Below the pieces are notes generated by a model, which was not told where the DNA came from, did no database searches, and was given only the letters and a program-made list of their open reading frames with translations. From Pseudopyrenochaeta lycopersici (lineage: Eukaryota; Ascomycota; Dothideomycetes; Pleosporales; Pseudopyrenochaetaceae): a stretch of 64,000 nucleotides of DNA. Within the stretch, counting starts at the first letter, position 1. Each line of letters opens with the position of its first letter. A program made the position numbers and the translations under genes. Shown here one piece after another: positions 41,795 through 52,614 of the stretch. The DNA lies in the NCBI GenBank assembly GCA_003313425.1, contig NHZP01000013.1:1178001-1242000 (forward strand), given 5' to 3'.

Positions 41795-44178
41795 ATGAAC
41801 TTCGGCAATGGAAATGTGCTGGCTACGACTCACACCGCCCAGTCACAATTCTGGCACGCATACAACATCGCCAAATGTGTTCAGCAATTGAACGGTAGCA
41901 TGAAGCATGTTCACCTGCAGCAAAACCCCTGCGAGGGGCTTGGGGAAGGCTACAAAGAAGGTAAATCTCTGAATGTGGGCTGTTGACATGCGATACCCAC
42001 AAATTAGAGTCGCACGGCAGCACTGACGGGCCACAGCTCTCCAAACCCGATAACACGGCCAAACTCGTCGAGAAGACGCATATTGCACGACTGTCGACGA
42101 CCAACAGTCTCGGCACTTTTCATACGCGGAGATCGTCGAGCTCGGCGAAAGAGCGCCAACGTGCCGAACGCGAGCAACTGACCCGCCTGCTCAAAGAATC
42201 GCCTGGCAAACGCGATGCCAGGAATTTCCTCAAGCAGTTCGACCCGCCGAAGAAGAACAAGGTGGTTCCTTCACGCAAAGCCCAGCAAGCTACAAGCGAG
42301 ACCGGGCACAATCAGTATGGTTCCATACGTATTGGAGTGAATCTGGGCAACTTATATCAACCCACAATATTTGCGCGAGACCCTGTGCCAGACGAGAAAT
42401 ACAAAGAGGAAGAGCAGGATGAGCCACTACACCTAGCGTTGGTAAAGCTGCGGCAACCACAGACATTAGATGATCGCACGCTAGGAGGCATTGCACTGAC
42501 ACTGAGTCAGATGGCGCAGCTCGGTTTGAGTACTGCAGTCGTATTGGACTGTGAGGATTGCACCGCACCACCTACTGAAGGAGTAGATTCAGTCTATGAA
42601 GGAACTGTCAGGGAACAAGCTGCACGTTTGGAAGCGGCACTGGAATACTTCAATGAGCCGGGGGCTCTACTGGTCGAGCATGCGCTGAGTTATTCAATGC
42701 TTGCGGGTAACTTGCCAAGCACGGCGCAAGTGAGGGGAGGTGTTGAGGTACAGAACAGCTATCTGATCTATCCTACGATTGATGACGGCGTTATCCCAAT
42801 CATCCCACCCTTCGCATATGACAACGACTTGAAGAAGGTAAAGGTTCAAGCAGATGACGTAATACTCGCATTGATACGAGAGTTTGCTGGGATCACCGAG
42901 AAAGTCAACAGTAGTATTCTGGAGGAGCTCGGTGGCGCTTCACCAAGCCAGAAGACCTACGGCATTCTGAGGCCAATATTGGATCGCATTATTATCTTGG
43001 ATCCTCTCGGAGGAATTCCCTCCGAGAACAGAGCAGATGGTGCACACGTCTTTGTCAATCTGGAAGCAGAATATCACGACATCAAGAAGGAGCTGCAACA
43101 ATTGTCGACTTCGGCTCCAAAAAACAACAGCTTTGGTAGTCCCCTGTCACTTGGAAGCGGCAATCCACTGTCGAAATTTGTAGAAGAAGAAGTCGCACCT
43201 TTACCAGGAGCCAGGCCTCAGCAACTTCATGACTCAACACCAGATCGACATCTGAAGAATTTGGACGTCGTTCAGCGCGCTTTAAAGCTTCTGCCATCTT
43301 CATCTTCTGCCCTCATTCTCACGCCATCTGAAGCTGCGACAAAAGCAATACCCGATGATGCACGATCGACGCTCTCGAAGAATCCCCTCCTCCATAACCT
43401 GCTCACAGACAAGCCCATGGTCTCTTCATCCCTTCCGACAGCACCCCCTTCACGCTTCTTAGGATCTAATGCACCGAATCCTGCAACATTTCTTAAGAAA
43501 GGTATACCACTTACCATGATTCCTGATCCACGTATCCATGGACCTTGGCAGCCGCCATCTGCATCGAATCCAAGTATCGAGCTTAGCAATGATCCACGAG
43601 TCAATCTCGCCAAGCTTGTTGATCTCATTAATGATTCCTTTGGGCGGAAACTAGATCCAAAAGACTATCTCGATCGTATTCGCGGCCGCGTGGCTGGCAT
43701 CATCATTGCGGGTGACTACGAAGGTGGCGCGATATGTACATGGGAAACACCATCCTCCCTTCGCAAGATATCCGCTCCAGATGGAGCATCGCCAGATTCG
43801 CCATACTGGACTCCATACCTTGACAAATTCGCTGTTCTCACATCATCTCAAGGCTCAGGCGGCGTATCAGATATCGTCTGGGCTGCTTTGACGCGGACGT
43901 GCTTCCCTGATGGAGTAGTTTGGAGGAGCAGGACTAGTAACCCTGTGAACAAATGGTATCAGGAGAGGTCAAAGGGCATGTGGAATTTACCTGGTGATCA
44001 GTGGACCATGTTCTGGACCACAGAGGGTATCAATTCAGGGTGGGAAGGTGAAAAGTGGGGAGGCAAGCCTATCGAGAATGAGCAAAGGAAAAAGGAGATG
44101 ACTAGATGGGATGCCTATGTAGATGTCTGCAGCGCGATCGAGCCAAGCTGGGCGGATGGAATTAAGCGACCAGACTAG
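41795..44178 (+). CDS. arg2: Mitochondrial amino-acid N-acetyltransferase (N-acetylglutamate synthase)
   Basis: The long second exon (42008-44178) has no in-frame ATG near its 5' end. ATG 41795 opens a 166-bp first exon joined in phase across a 47-bp intron (GTAAAT...TTAG), giving about 778 residues. Recognisable parts are the arginine/serine-rich region [20 protein letters not shown] and the amino-acid-kinase-like middle domain ([31 protein letters not shown]). The C-terminal acetyltransferase domain contains [55 protein letters not shown] and MFWTTEGI. It catalyses acetyl-CoA + glutamate to N-acetylglutamate, the first step of arginine synthesis in the mitochondrion, and is usually feedback-inhibited by arginine. 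The first-exon start is the least certain point. Confidence 0.88.
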
Positions 44179-44287
44179 GTGTCTGGTGTTTTGTGAATAC
44201 AATGATGCAAAAGCATTCGCAGTCCTTTTACAAGCAAATTAATTCGTGAAATTCAGGCTTTGATACATGAAAATCCTAAACTCCTAG

Positions 44288-45484
44288 CTATCCCTCGCTA
44301 GCCTGTACAACCTGCGCCCAATTCCCTCCACTTCCCTCATACCATCCCGGCACAACGCCATCCCAGAGACTTGCCAATATCACCCGATCCTCCTGCTCGC
44401 CACCCCACGGCTGTCTTCCATGCTGCGCAATGATATTATCATAAACCAGAACATCACCTTGCTGCCACTTATGCAGGACACGAATCTCATCCGTGATTTC
44501 TGCCAGCTTCTTGAGGTAGTGTTCAGGAATGGGCTTGCCGTCTCCAAAGAGCTGCTGCGTCACGTTTTTGCGACCGGCATTTGGTGAGTCTGGTGCTACG
44601 AAGTTCTTGTAGTATGCTGCTAGGCCTGTAAACAGGGTCGGCAAGCCTGTCCCTGGCTGTGTTCGGATTGCAGGGAGTCGGTGTGTGAGTACCAGGGTTT
44701 GCCCTTCATCCTCCCACTGCCAGGTTGTATGTTCACCTCTGCCATACCGTTGGATTTGCTTCTCGACTTTTGCTCGCCGTGTAGCGTCGTCATCACTGTC
44801 TTCGATTTCCTTGCCGAATGCTTGTTTCAGCGTTGAGCCGCCTGCGTACTGTTTCTCAACTTTATACGTGACTCTACTCAGGATGCCTTTCTCCGCCAAC
44901 TCAGCGATGAAGTCTGGGATGTCTTCTTTGGCTCGCTGAAACAGTTCTAGTGATGATGAGATGGGCGTTTCACCGCCTTCTTTGGGTGCGCTGTGGCAGT
45001 AGAAGAATATGTACTCCGGGGCATGAGGGACTTGAGGGCTCTCGTTGTGGTTGTAGATGAGTACCTCTTTCGGCGCCTCGTTCGCCGGAGCTACATTTGG
45101 CGCAAGGAGTGGTCGATCAACGACGATGCCGATGATTTCGTGCGGCGAGTAGCCGAAAGCATGGGCAAACTTGCTGAAGTCATCTGCTGAGTGAATGGGC
45201 AGGCCTCGAAAAAGGAGAGTACCATGAACAGCAAGTTTATTGGTGAGGACCCCATCTTGTTGGAGGGATTTGATTGTGTTGACGACAGTATCAAGTTCGG
45301 TTGTAGCATGATCAAGGGTAACTGGCCGCAGTGCAAGTGGTGTTACCGTTCCCTGGGGGTGTGGGGCGCTGAGTGATTTCTGGTTCGATGGTGGAAGATC
45401 GAATGACTCGAATACGGCCGTCGACGAAGGGCCGCCATCTAGCTTCAACGCCTGGGTATTCTGCGAAGCAATCGAAGTAGTCAT
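44288..45484 (-). CDS. TauD/TfdA-type Fe(II)/2-oxoglutarate-dependent dioxygenase
   Basis: Single exon of 398 codons from ATG 45484. The double-stranded beta-helix motif is visible. IYNHNESPQVPHAPEYIFFYC carries the HxE metal ligands (Glu instead of the more usual Asp, as in clavaminate-synthase-like proteins). DVLVYDNIIAQHGRQPW carries the distal His, and DRVILASLWDG the Arg for 2-oxoglutarate. PKEGGETPISSS is the family's conserved turn. The enzyme couples oxidative decarboxylation of 2-oxoglutarate to hydroxylation of an unknown small molecule. It is not necessarily taurine-specific. It is divergent from the UNC93-like transporter gene. Confidence 0.88.
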   Translation of the reverse strand: MTTSIASQNTQALKLDGGPSSTAVFESFDLPPSNQKSLSAPHPQGTVTPLALRPVTLDHATTELDTVVNTIKSLQQDGVLTNKLAVHGTLLFRGLPIHSADDFSKFAHAFGYSPHEIIGIVVDRPLLAPNVAPANEAPKEVLIYNHNESPQVPHAPEYIFFYCHSAPKEGGETPISSSLELFQRAKEDIPDFIAELAEKGILSRVTYKVEKQYAGGSTLKQAFGKEIEDSDDDATRRAKVEKQIQRYGRGEHTTWQWEDEGQTLVLTHRLPAIRTQPGTGLPTLFTGLAAYYKNFVAPDSPNAGRKNVTQQLFGDGKPIPEHYLKKLAEITDEIRVLHKWQQGDVLVYDNIIAQHGRQPWGGEQEDRVILASLWDGVVPGWYEGSGGNWAQVVQASEG

Positions 45485-46063
45485 CTTGTACACGTGATCT
45501 TGGAGTGATGTGATTAGGGTGCAACCAAGGTGTCTTAGAGAGCAGTCTTGGATCTTATAAGCACCAAGGACGGTCTTATTTCCGAACTGACGATGTGGAA
45601 TGGTCGCGGTGATGAATGGAACAGATCGGAAGCTACCCCGCCGAGTATATGCAGGGCTTCAAGTTTTGGTATCTTGTTATCCTTGCCTCAAATTGTGCCA
45701 TCGTTCCTTAGATACGAATTTTTGGTAGCCGCAAGAGGGAAGACATTTCACTCGCTGGTGGGTTAGTAGTGGGGTGGCCAGTGGATTGGATCCTTGACAT
45801 CACATCTCGCTTGCCAAATCATAGTGGTGCAACCGAGACGATCGTCAGAGATCCGCAATGTTGCGTGCTCGTACAATGGTAAAAGATCGGGTAGTTTCAT
45901 CCAACACCAAAATGATACAAGAGATTGTTGTATAAAAGCAGTGCGTCTAGGAATTCCATACCATGCTGTCGGAATTTCCAATCCGCTAAGTCGGTACTAG
46001 GGATTCCTTCTGTTTGGGTTCATATATTGTTGCTTGGAATTAATAGCCAGTTATTATCCTCAC
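45485..46063. promoter_or_regulatory. Divergent promoter region, dioxygenase / UNC93-like transporter
   Basis: 579 bp between two start codons. A TATA-like catatattg lies at about 46021, some 40 bp before the transporter ATG. No further element could be assigned. Confidence 0.4.
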
Positions 46064-47571
46064 ATGCCTCGGTCAAAGATGGCGGATCATAAAGAAAACA
46101 AAGGGAAGACTAGCAAAGTCGGGAACGAAGAGCTTTGGGGAGGAGCTTTGCCTCACGTCGAGATATCCGAGACTTCACCTGCCTTTCCGAACAAGACTCC
46201 TTTCCGTCGAACGACGCTGTTTCAAATCCTCGTTGTGGGAATATGCGCCTTCTGTGCACCTGGAATATGGAGTGCCATGAATGGCCTTGGAGTAGGAGGG
46301 TCCCAATCGCCTGACCTGGTGAATGCTGCAAATGCACTCTTGTACGCCTTCATGACTGTAACTTGTTTCCTCGGCCCTTGGGTTACAAACGTCATTGGCT
46401 TCAAATACACACTTGCTATCGGCTCTTTAGGCTATCCGTTATACGCAGTAAGTTTTCCATGGCGAAACGTAGGCAATAGGTGTACTGATGACCTAAGGCT
46501 GGGTTATACGTGAACAATCGGTTTGGCGATGAGTGGTTCGTTTACGTCGGAGCCGTATCCTGTGGAATCAGCGCTGGATTCTTTTGGAGCGTTGAAGGTG
46601 CTATCGCAACTGGATATCCCGAAAGCCATAAACGTGGTCGCTACATTGCAACTTGGTTTACCTTCCGCAACTTTGGCAACATCATCGGCGGTGCCGTGTC
46701 CCTAGGGATCAACCACAAAGTTAATCATCGAGGAAAAGTGGGATACCAGACCTACTGGGGCTTCATCGCTATCCAGTGCTTAGGATTCTTCCTCGGACTA
46801 CTGCTTTCGAATCCGGAGAAGGTGGTACGAGATGACGGGACCAGAATTCAAGCCCCAAGAGGCATCAAATGGAAAGTTGAAGGTCGCGAGATGTGGCGGC
46901 TACTCACGAGCAAGTCCATCCTTCTTCTCGTCCCTTTATTCTTCTACTTTGGATGGATTCAAGCTTACCCAGGCACGTACCTCGCAACTTACTTTACTGT
47001 GCGCTCGCGAGCACTGGGTAGCTTCATGTCCGCAGTTGTGGGCACATTGGCAACCTGGCTCGGTGGCACCTTGGTTGACCTCCCATGGCACAAGAGCAGA
47101 CAAGTGCGCGCAATTTCAACGTTCGCTCTGATTGCAGCCCTCAACTCTGCTACATGGATATGGGCCGTTTACATCCAGAACGAGTATCATCACACTCGGC
47201 CCGTGCTGGACTGGGGGAACCAAAAGGCCTTTGGTCGCGGCTTTGGCGTCTACCTGTTTGAACGCATCAGCCTGGGTATGGTGGAGAACTACATCTACTG
47301 GTGCATCGGTAATTTATCTGACTCGCCCGGGGATCAGATTAGGTACAGCTCGTTGTTGAGGGGGATTGAGACTGCGGGCGTTGCTATCGGCTTCGGTGTG
47401 CAGGCCGTTCCAACAAAGTTGATTGCTACAGCGAGTATCAATTGTGGGCTTTGGTTCACTGCTTTGCCGTTTAGCTATTATGCTACGCAGCAGGTTGTGC
47501 GAAAATTCAACCAGTTGGACAAGGAGCGGAAGGAGGTAGGCGATCCAGCAGAGGTGGATTCTTCAACGTGA
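46064..47571 (+). CDS. UNC93-like (DUF895) major facilitator family membrane protein
   Basis: Two exons, 46064-46447 and 46498-47571, with intron GTAAGT...CTAAG; 485 residues. A second ATG at 46079 is an alternative start. The family block TTLFQILVVGICAFCAPGIWSAMNGLGVGG opens the first helix. The UNC93-typical FFWSVEGAIATGYPE and RGRYIATWFTFRNFGNIIGG follow the exon junction. About 11-12 membrane segments are traceable. The charged loop VEGREMWRLLTSKSILLLVP and the last helix region ISLGMVENYIYWCIGNLSDS are also typical. Fungal members are widespread; their substrates are mostly unknown. Confidence 0.87.
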
Positions 47572-48025
47572 CATAACAGTCGCTCTTGAATGTTCTCGAC
47601 TTGAGTCCCAGCATGTATACTTGATAATTTCCATGAGACACTGTGATATATAAGGTTAGACACAGCAGCCTAATCGTGCATCGCCTGATTCAGATTAGAT
47701 TCCTTCAGTGATTCAGGATTGAATCTGATCGACACAACTGTCAGTGAGGCGACTTGCAAATCGCAAGATCATGCCACATAATAGCAGGTGCTCAAATGAA
47801 TACCAAGAAGAATAATATTGATGTGTACACGTGCTGGTACTAGTATATGTTGGCAAAAGTTTGTTTCAATTCGCGGAATCTATCTTCACACTAAAGTGTT
47901 GCCTTGATAGGCATCGGGATACCCTGTACTTCATTGTACACAGCCTTTCATCTACATATGCTGTACCCTCCTCTACGCGAGATCTACGACTCTAAATGGT
48001 GTCAACACTACCAATTCATGCGTAC
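47572..48025. other. 3' intergenic between convergent genes
   Basis: About 450 bp, AT-rich, between the ends of the UNC93-like gene (plus) and the M3 peptidase gene (minus). Nothing else seen. Confidence 0.4.
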
Positions 48026-50560
48026 CTATTTTGAGATGCCTAGCTCCTTGTAAAATGCTTCCGTCTCCGGCTTCCGGCCCAGGAACTCTTCTAGGATGTC
48101 CATCTCCTCTTTGCTTCCACCACGCTCGAGCACTGTGTGCCTATACCGTCGACCTTCCTTGCCGTTCATAGGATCCGCTTTGAAAACGGTGTAGAACATG
48201 TCTGTGGAGTAGACTTGAGACGATAGATAGCCGTAGTAACTATTACACGTTAGTGACTCCATTCAAGAGGCAAAATGCCAAAACATGAGAGTGTGAGAAG
48301 GATGTGAAAAAACTTACCCAGCATCGTACCCTCCAATCAAATGTCCAAAGGTCGCCTGGCCATTGCCCCAATGCCAGTCACCCTTCTTGTCTCCATCCAA
48401 CACCTCCGGTCCATCAAGCTGGCTGATCTCGTGTCTGAGAGCGTTGTACTTCTCTGTAATGTCCATTTTCTCGATATCTTCATGGCTGGCGGGTTCATGC
48501 ACGGTCATGTCAAAGGTTCCAAAGTGCAATTGCCGGAGATTGAATAGCGCATCGTTGACGTGCTTGGTGCTGATCAGACTGGCGACAAGCGAGTTGGGGA
48601 TTTGTTCAGCAGGCTTTTTATCAGCGCCTGACGACTCGAGATATGCGGCTTCGTAGTCAGAAGAAAGGTAGGAGTAGTGGTGGGATAGGGCGCGGAGTTG
48701 CGAAGGGGTCCAGCACCAATTTTCCAACATCTGGGAGGGAGCTTCGACGAAGTCGCGTACAGTATTTGTGCCATGGAAGCGCGAGTAAGTCGTTCTGGAA
48801 ACCAGATCGTGAATACCGTGACCGAGTTCATGGAAGAGTGTCACAACCTCATCGTGAGTCAACAGCGATGGCTTCTTGGCTGTTGGTTTCGAGAAGTTGC
48901 AGACAAGTGCAGTGGCAGGGTATCTTCGCTTGCCGTTCTCATCAATATATCCGGGTTGCAAGTTGAAGTTGGCGGCATGTCCATATTTGCCATCACGTGG
49001 GAAGAGATCTAGGTAGAGATATCCAACGAAGCCAGCGCCTTCGCCTTCATCATCCCACACGCTAAAGATCTGGACATCCTCGTGCCAGACAATATCTGAG
49101 CCCTTGCCGCCTTCTGCAAGAGCGGCTCTATCCTCCTCTCCCGCAATCTCAACGAACACTAGACCGAAGAGCTCTTCGAAGATCTTCAGCATGCCCTGAA
49201 TGGTCGTTTGGAGAGGGAAATATTCTGAGATAACCTTGTGATCGAGCTGGTAGTCCTTCTCGAGCATCAAGCGATCGTAGTATCTGTGATCCCAGAGGTA
49301 ATACCGCTCGGCCAGCGGACCAGTCAAGCCACGCTCTTTCGTATCCTGCTTCTTCAACTCCATCAACTTTTCGATCTCTTTCTTGCCACCTGGCGCCAGA
49401 CGCTCTCGTAAATCACCCAGGAAATCGTTGACAGTCTTTGTCGTCTTCGCCATCTTATCCTCTATCCTGAACTGAGCATGGCTGTTGTAGCCGAGAATGC
49501 GGGCTGCCTCATCTCGGAGGAGGATGGCTTCCCGAAAGAGTGCAATATTATCCTTGCACTTGTTCTCATTGTCGATGAAGACCTTCTTCCGCGTCTCGGC
49601 GTTGGTTGCGTACTTCAAGGTTGGGAATAGATCGGGATATTTGAAGGTAAGCCACAGCTTGCCCTCATTCTCTCCCTCACCCTTCTTCAGTATGGATAGA
49701 GTATCATCAGGTACGCCGTCCAGCTGTTCCGGAGTAAACCACAACCCGCCATTCTCCTCATTCAGGTTCTTCTGGAAAGCAATGCTGATCTGACTCAGCC
49801 TCTGCTTGATCTCTTTGAATCGGTCCCTCTTCGGCCCCGCCGGCAAACTCAGGCCGTTGCGAATGAACGACTTGTGATCTTTCTCCAGCAGCCGCTGCGA
49901 CTCCGGCTCTAGCTGTTCCTTTCTCTTCAGCACCGCATCGACGAGGTTGAAAACATCTTCACGCATGGACGACTCAATGCCAAAGTCATCGAGCAGCTGC
50001 TCGGCCTCGCTGGAAGCGTCACGCAGCTCCTTGTTTGTTGACACGGCGTTGTAGAAGCCGATAATGTGCGACTCGATGGCCATTTTGTTGTCATCGAGGG
50101 CAATGGGGAGAATGGCATTTGCAAAATTTGCGCTGTCGAGCTTGACATCGCGAACAATGCCATCTTGGATGCTTCGTGATCTGTCGATCTGGGCTGCGTC
50201 AGCTCCGCCTCTTTGCCCCCCTCACTGCGGGGCTCGCAACAGTCGCAATTGCGCAACCACGCCCTGAATGCATGGAATTGGACATACCAGTCTCTTCGTA
50301 TCGTCAAGCAGGCTCTGCTTTGTGGCGGTAAACTTGGGCGGCAGCTGCGGCGGCGTCTTGTACTGCTTTGGGGCCATGGTGGAGTTCGTAAGCGGGCGAT
50401 ATGGCTGCGAGTGTGAGGGGTTCCGGAATGGGTTGGGCTTAATGTACTGGAGAAATGTGGGAGCGCGCACGCCGAGTCGCAGGGACGCCAGGATGGCGGA
50501 GAGGGCGATGAAGAGGGCGACGGCTGCGAGGAAGAGCTTCGTAAGGCGTGAGGTAGCCAC
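48026..50560 (-). CDS. prd1: M3 family zinc oligopeptidase (saccharolysin/thimet oligopeptidase type)
   Basis: Three exons: 50560-50288, 50188-48318 and 48239-48026, with introns GTATGT...CCAG and GTAAGT...ATAG; 785 residues from ATG 50560. The zinc motif is in VVTLFHELGHGIHDL (HExxH) with the third ligand in FVEAPSQMLENWCW. The upstream PATALVCNFSKP and downstream GYYGYLSSQVYSTDMFYTVF are family hallmarks. It cleaves short peptides, in yeast both in the cytosol and in the mitochondrial intermembrane space. The first 63 residues contain a hydrophobic helix (LTKLFLAAVALFIALSAIL). A second in-frame ATG (MAPKQYKTPPQLPPKF) follows, so two N-terminal forms could exist. Confidence 0.9.
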
Positions 50561-51363
50561 GGTGGAGGTTAAGGTCGCTCCCTCGTTTACATCGACATGG
50601 AAAGTGGGGCGATTGGCGGTGTGCTACGTTAAACGGCGCCTGTAGGTTCGAGCACGGTGATGATGCAGTGAATGAGAGAATGGTCAACGTGACACCTTAC
50701 GGCTCTCCAGCTGCTGATGGCCCGCATTAAGCTGCATCCACCTGCCGCGGCAGTAGTCCCAGAGAGGCATGGCGCAATCGTCTAAACGCCGGCCCTTGTC
50801 ACGTCTGCGGCGCATCGTGGAACGTCCATCGTTCGACTAACCGTGTCTGTGGTATAGTACATGGTTCCGCTCTTTGGGTCCCCATAAATACGCTATTCAT
50901 TCTCTATGGCATTGTGCGCCGGAGCTATTCACAGCCCTCTTTCCCATCTGCTCGCTGAGAGGCTGCAACCTCCTGTCAGACGAAACCCAGCCCACCTTGT
51001 CTGCTGACTTCTGCCTTCAAGTAGGATACGGGCGTCATGTACACCGCTCGCCTCCTTCGCGAAACGCCTCAGGAAAGCTGAAAACTAACGTATGACTGGG
51101 CACTGCAGACCCTTGCGTGATGTGAACACCGTCCACCGAGTAGTCAAACATCTGGAACGCCGTCAGCACAGTGCTCAAGGATGCAATGCCCAGGAAAAAG
51201 GACTCAAGAACCTACCATGAGTATCACCAGTCAAGCAGTGGCGCGGTAGGCCAGCTACCACATGAGCGCCCTTCCCCTCTTTTCCAAACGCCGTCTAGAA
51301 GGCCCAGAATGCTGTCCATACATACACATTACAGTTATAACTATCGAACCAGGACTTTTGTTC
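50561..51363. other. Intergenic, about 800 bp
   Basis: Promoter side of the M3 peptidase gene at the left and 3' side of the rhodopsin-type gene at the right. A TATA-like cccataaatac at about 50882 has no gene behind it that I can support. Confidence 0.4.
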
Positions 51364-52614
51364 TTACACCGTGATGTGAGGGTGTGTTGGCTCAAGCAAC
51401 GTGCTTCCTCTACTCCCTGAGCTTAAACTTGCCGGAACTGTAATGAAAGGGCCCCAGTTCGGGCTGACTCTACCATCCTCCTTTTCGTCTCCAAAGAAAT
51501 TCCACGTGTCGACGTCGAGAGTCTTGGTCTGAGTGGTGTCGGGTTCCACCACAGGTCTTGGTGGACTGACCTCAATCTTCCTCTGCGTCACACCGCGCTC
51601 TTCTTTCTCTCTACTTAGGAAGAGTAATCGAATGAAAGGCACGGAGGCGGAGATGATGCCGCTGTTCGTCTCCACCTGACCCCAAAGAAGTAGGTCCGCA
51701 CCGAATCGGGCGCTGTTCCACGGCGACTCAGCCCACAGCATCATCACCCACATGCGTACTGAGGATGCAACGATTGCCATTATGCCTACCGAAAAGATGC
51801 CAATGAGAGCTAGCCGCTTGCTCATTGGCACACGGAGGCTCAGCAGGGTTGGGATGGGGAGCAACAATATAATGACGTCGCTCAGGAGATTGGCTGCTGC
51901 ACAAAACACCCATAATTTGACAGGGTCATAGCATTTGAGGTTCGGCTTCTTCGTTTTTGGATTCCGGTCGAACTGTGCAAAGTATCCGGCCGTGTTCCAC
52001 GCATCCGAAGGCGTCTCGCATTGAAAGATTGCAGCAATGGTTGCGGCAAATGTGTAGAGGGAGATAAATCCAATCGTGGCGTTTACGAGGCGTCGGAATG
52101 TGCGGTGTGACGCTATTGCCCGGTAAAAGAACAGAATGCTGAGCTTGACGAAGCAAAGTGCTAAGACATAGCTTATTCGATACACCCACCACGTTATGAG
52201 TGTGCCCTGCACTGTTCTCGCAATCTCAGGTCGCTTTTCCTGCAACAAATTAGAAATCATCACTAAGGGTAGCTGTGATTCGCGCACCGGGATCCGAAAA
52301 TAGCTGGGTCGAAATTTGCTACTGCTTTGGTCTTGGTAATAGTTTACAACCAGGTTTCCCCATGTGAGTAGCTGCACTTTATTAGCATATCGACGTAGAA
52401 TGCAGGTAGAAAGCTTACCAGAGCAGTGAGCATGAGATGATCACTTGCGCCCACCGATCCCATGAGGAAGTGTCGACAGTAATATCTATTCCATCAGCAT
52501 CGCCTCTCCATCATCAGCGGCAAGGGGAACATACCGTAGCCCTACAATGACTGTCGACAATGAAGTCAACGTCGCCCCAACAATCACCACTACATAGCCT
52601 GGCCGTAAAAACAT
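51364..52614 (-). CDS. Fungal rhodopsin-type (Pth11/SAT-like) seven-helix membrane protein
   Basis: Three exons: 52614-52535, 52485-52419 and 52371-51364, with introns GTATGT...ATAG and GTAAGC...GCAG; 384 residues. Helices: GYVVVIVGATLTSLSTVIVGL, the YYCRHFL/DHLMLTALLLTW region, ISYVLALCFVKLSILFFYRA, LVNATIGFISLYTFAATIAAI, LWVFCAAANLLSDVIILLLP, LALIGIFSVGIMAIVASSVR and a seventh near FGADLLLWGQVETNSGIISA. CFVKLSILFFYRAI, LLSDVIILLLPIP and EtNsGIISASVPFIRLLF are family hallmarks. Unlike Pth11 there is no N-terminal CFEM domain. Members are often called integral membrane or PTH11-like proteins; ligands are unknown. The cytosolic tail is proline- and threonine-rich. Confidence 0.85.
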
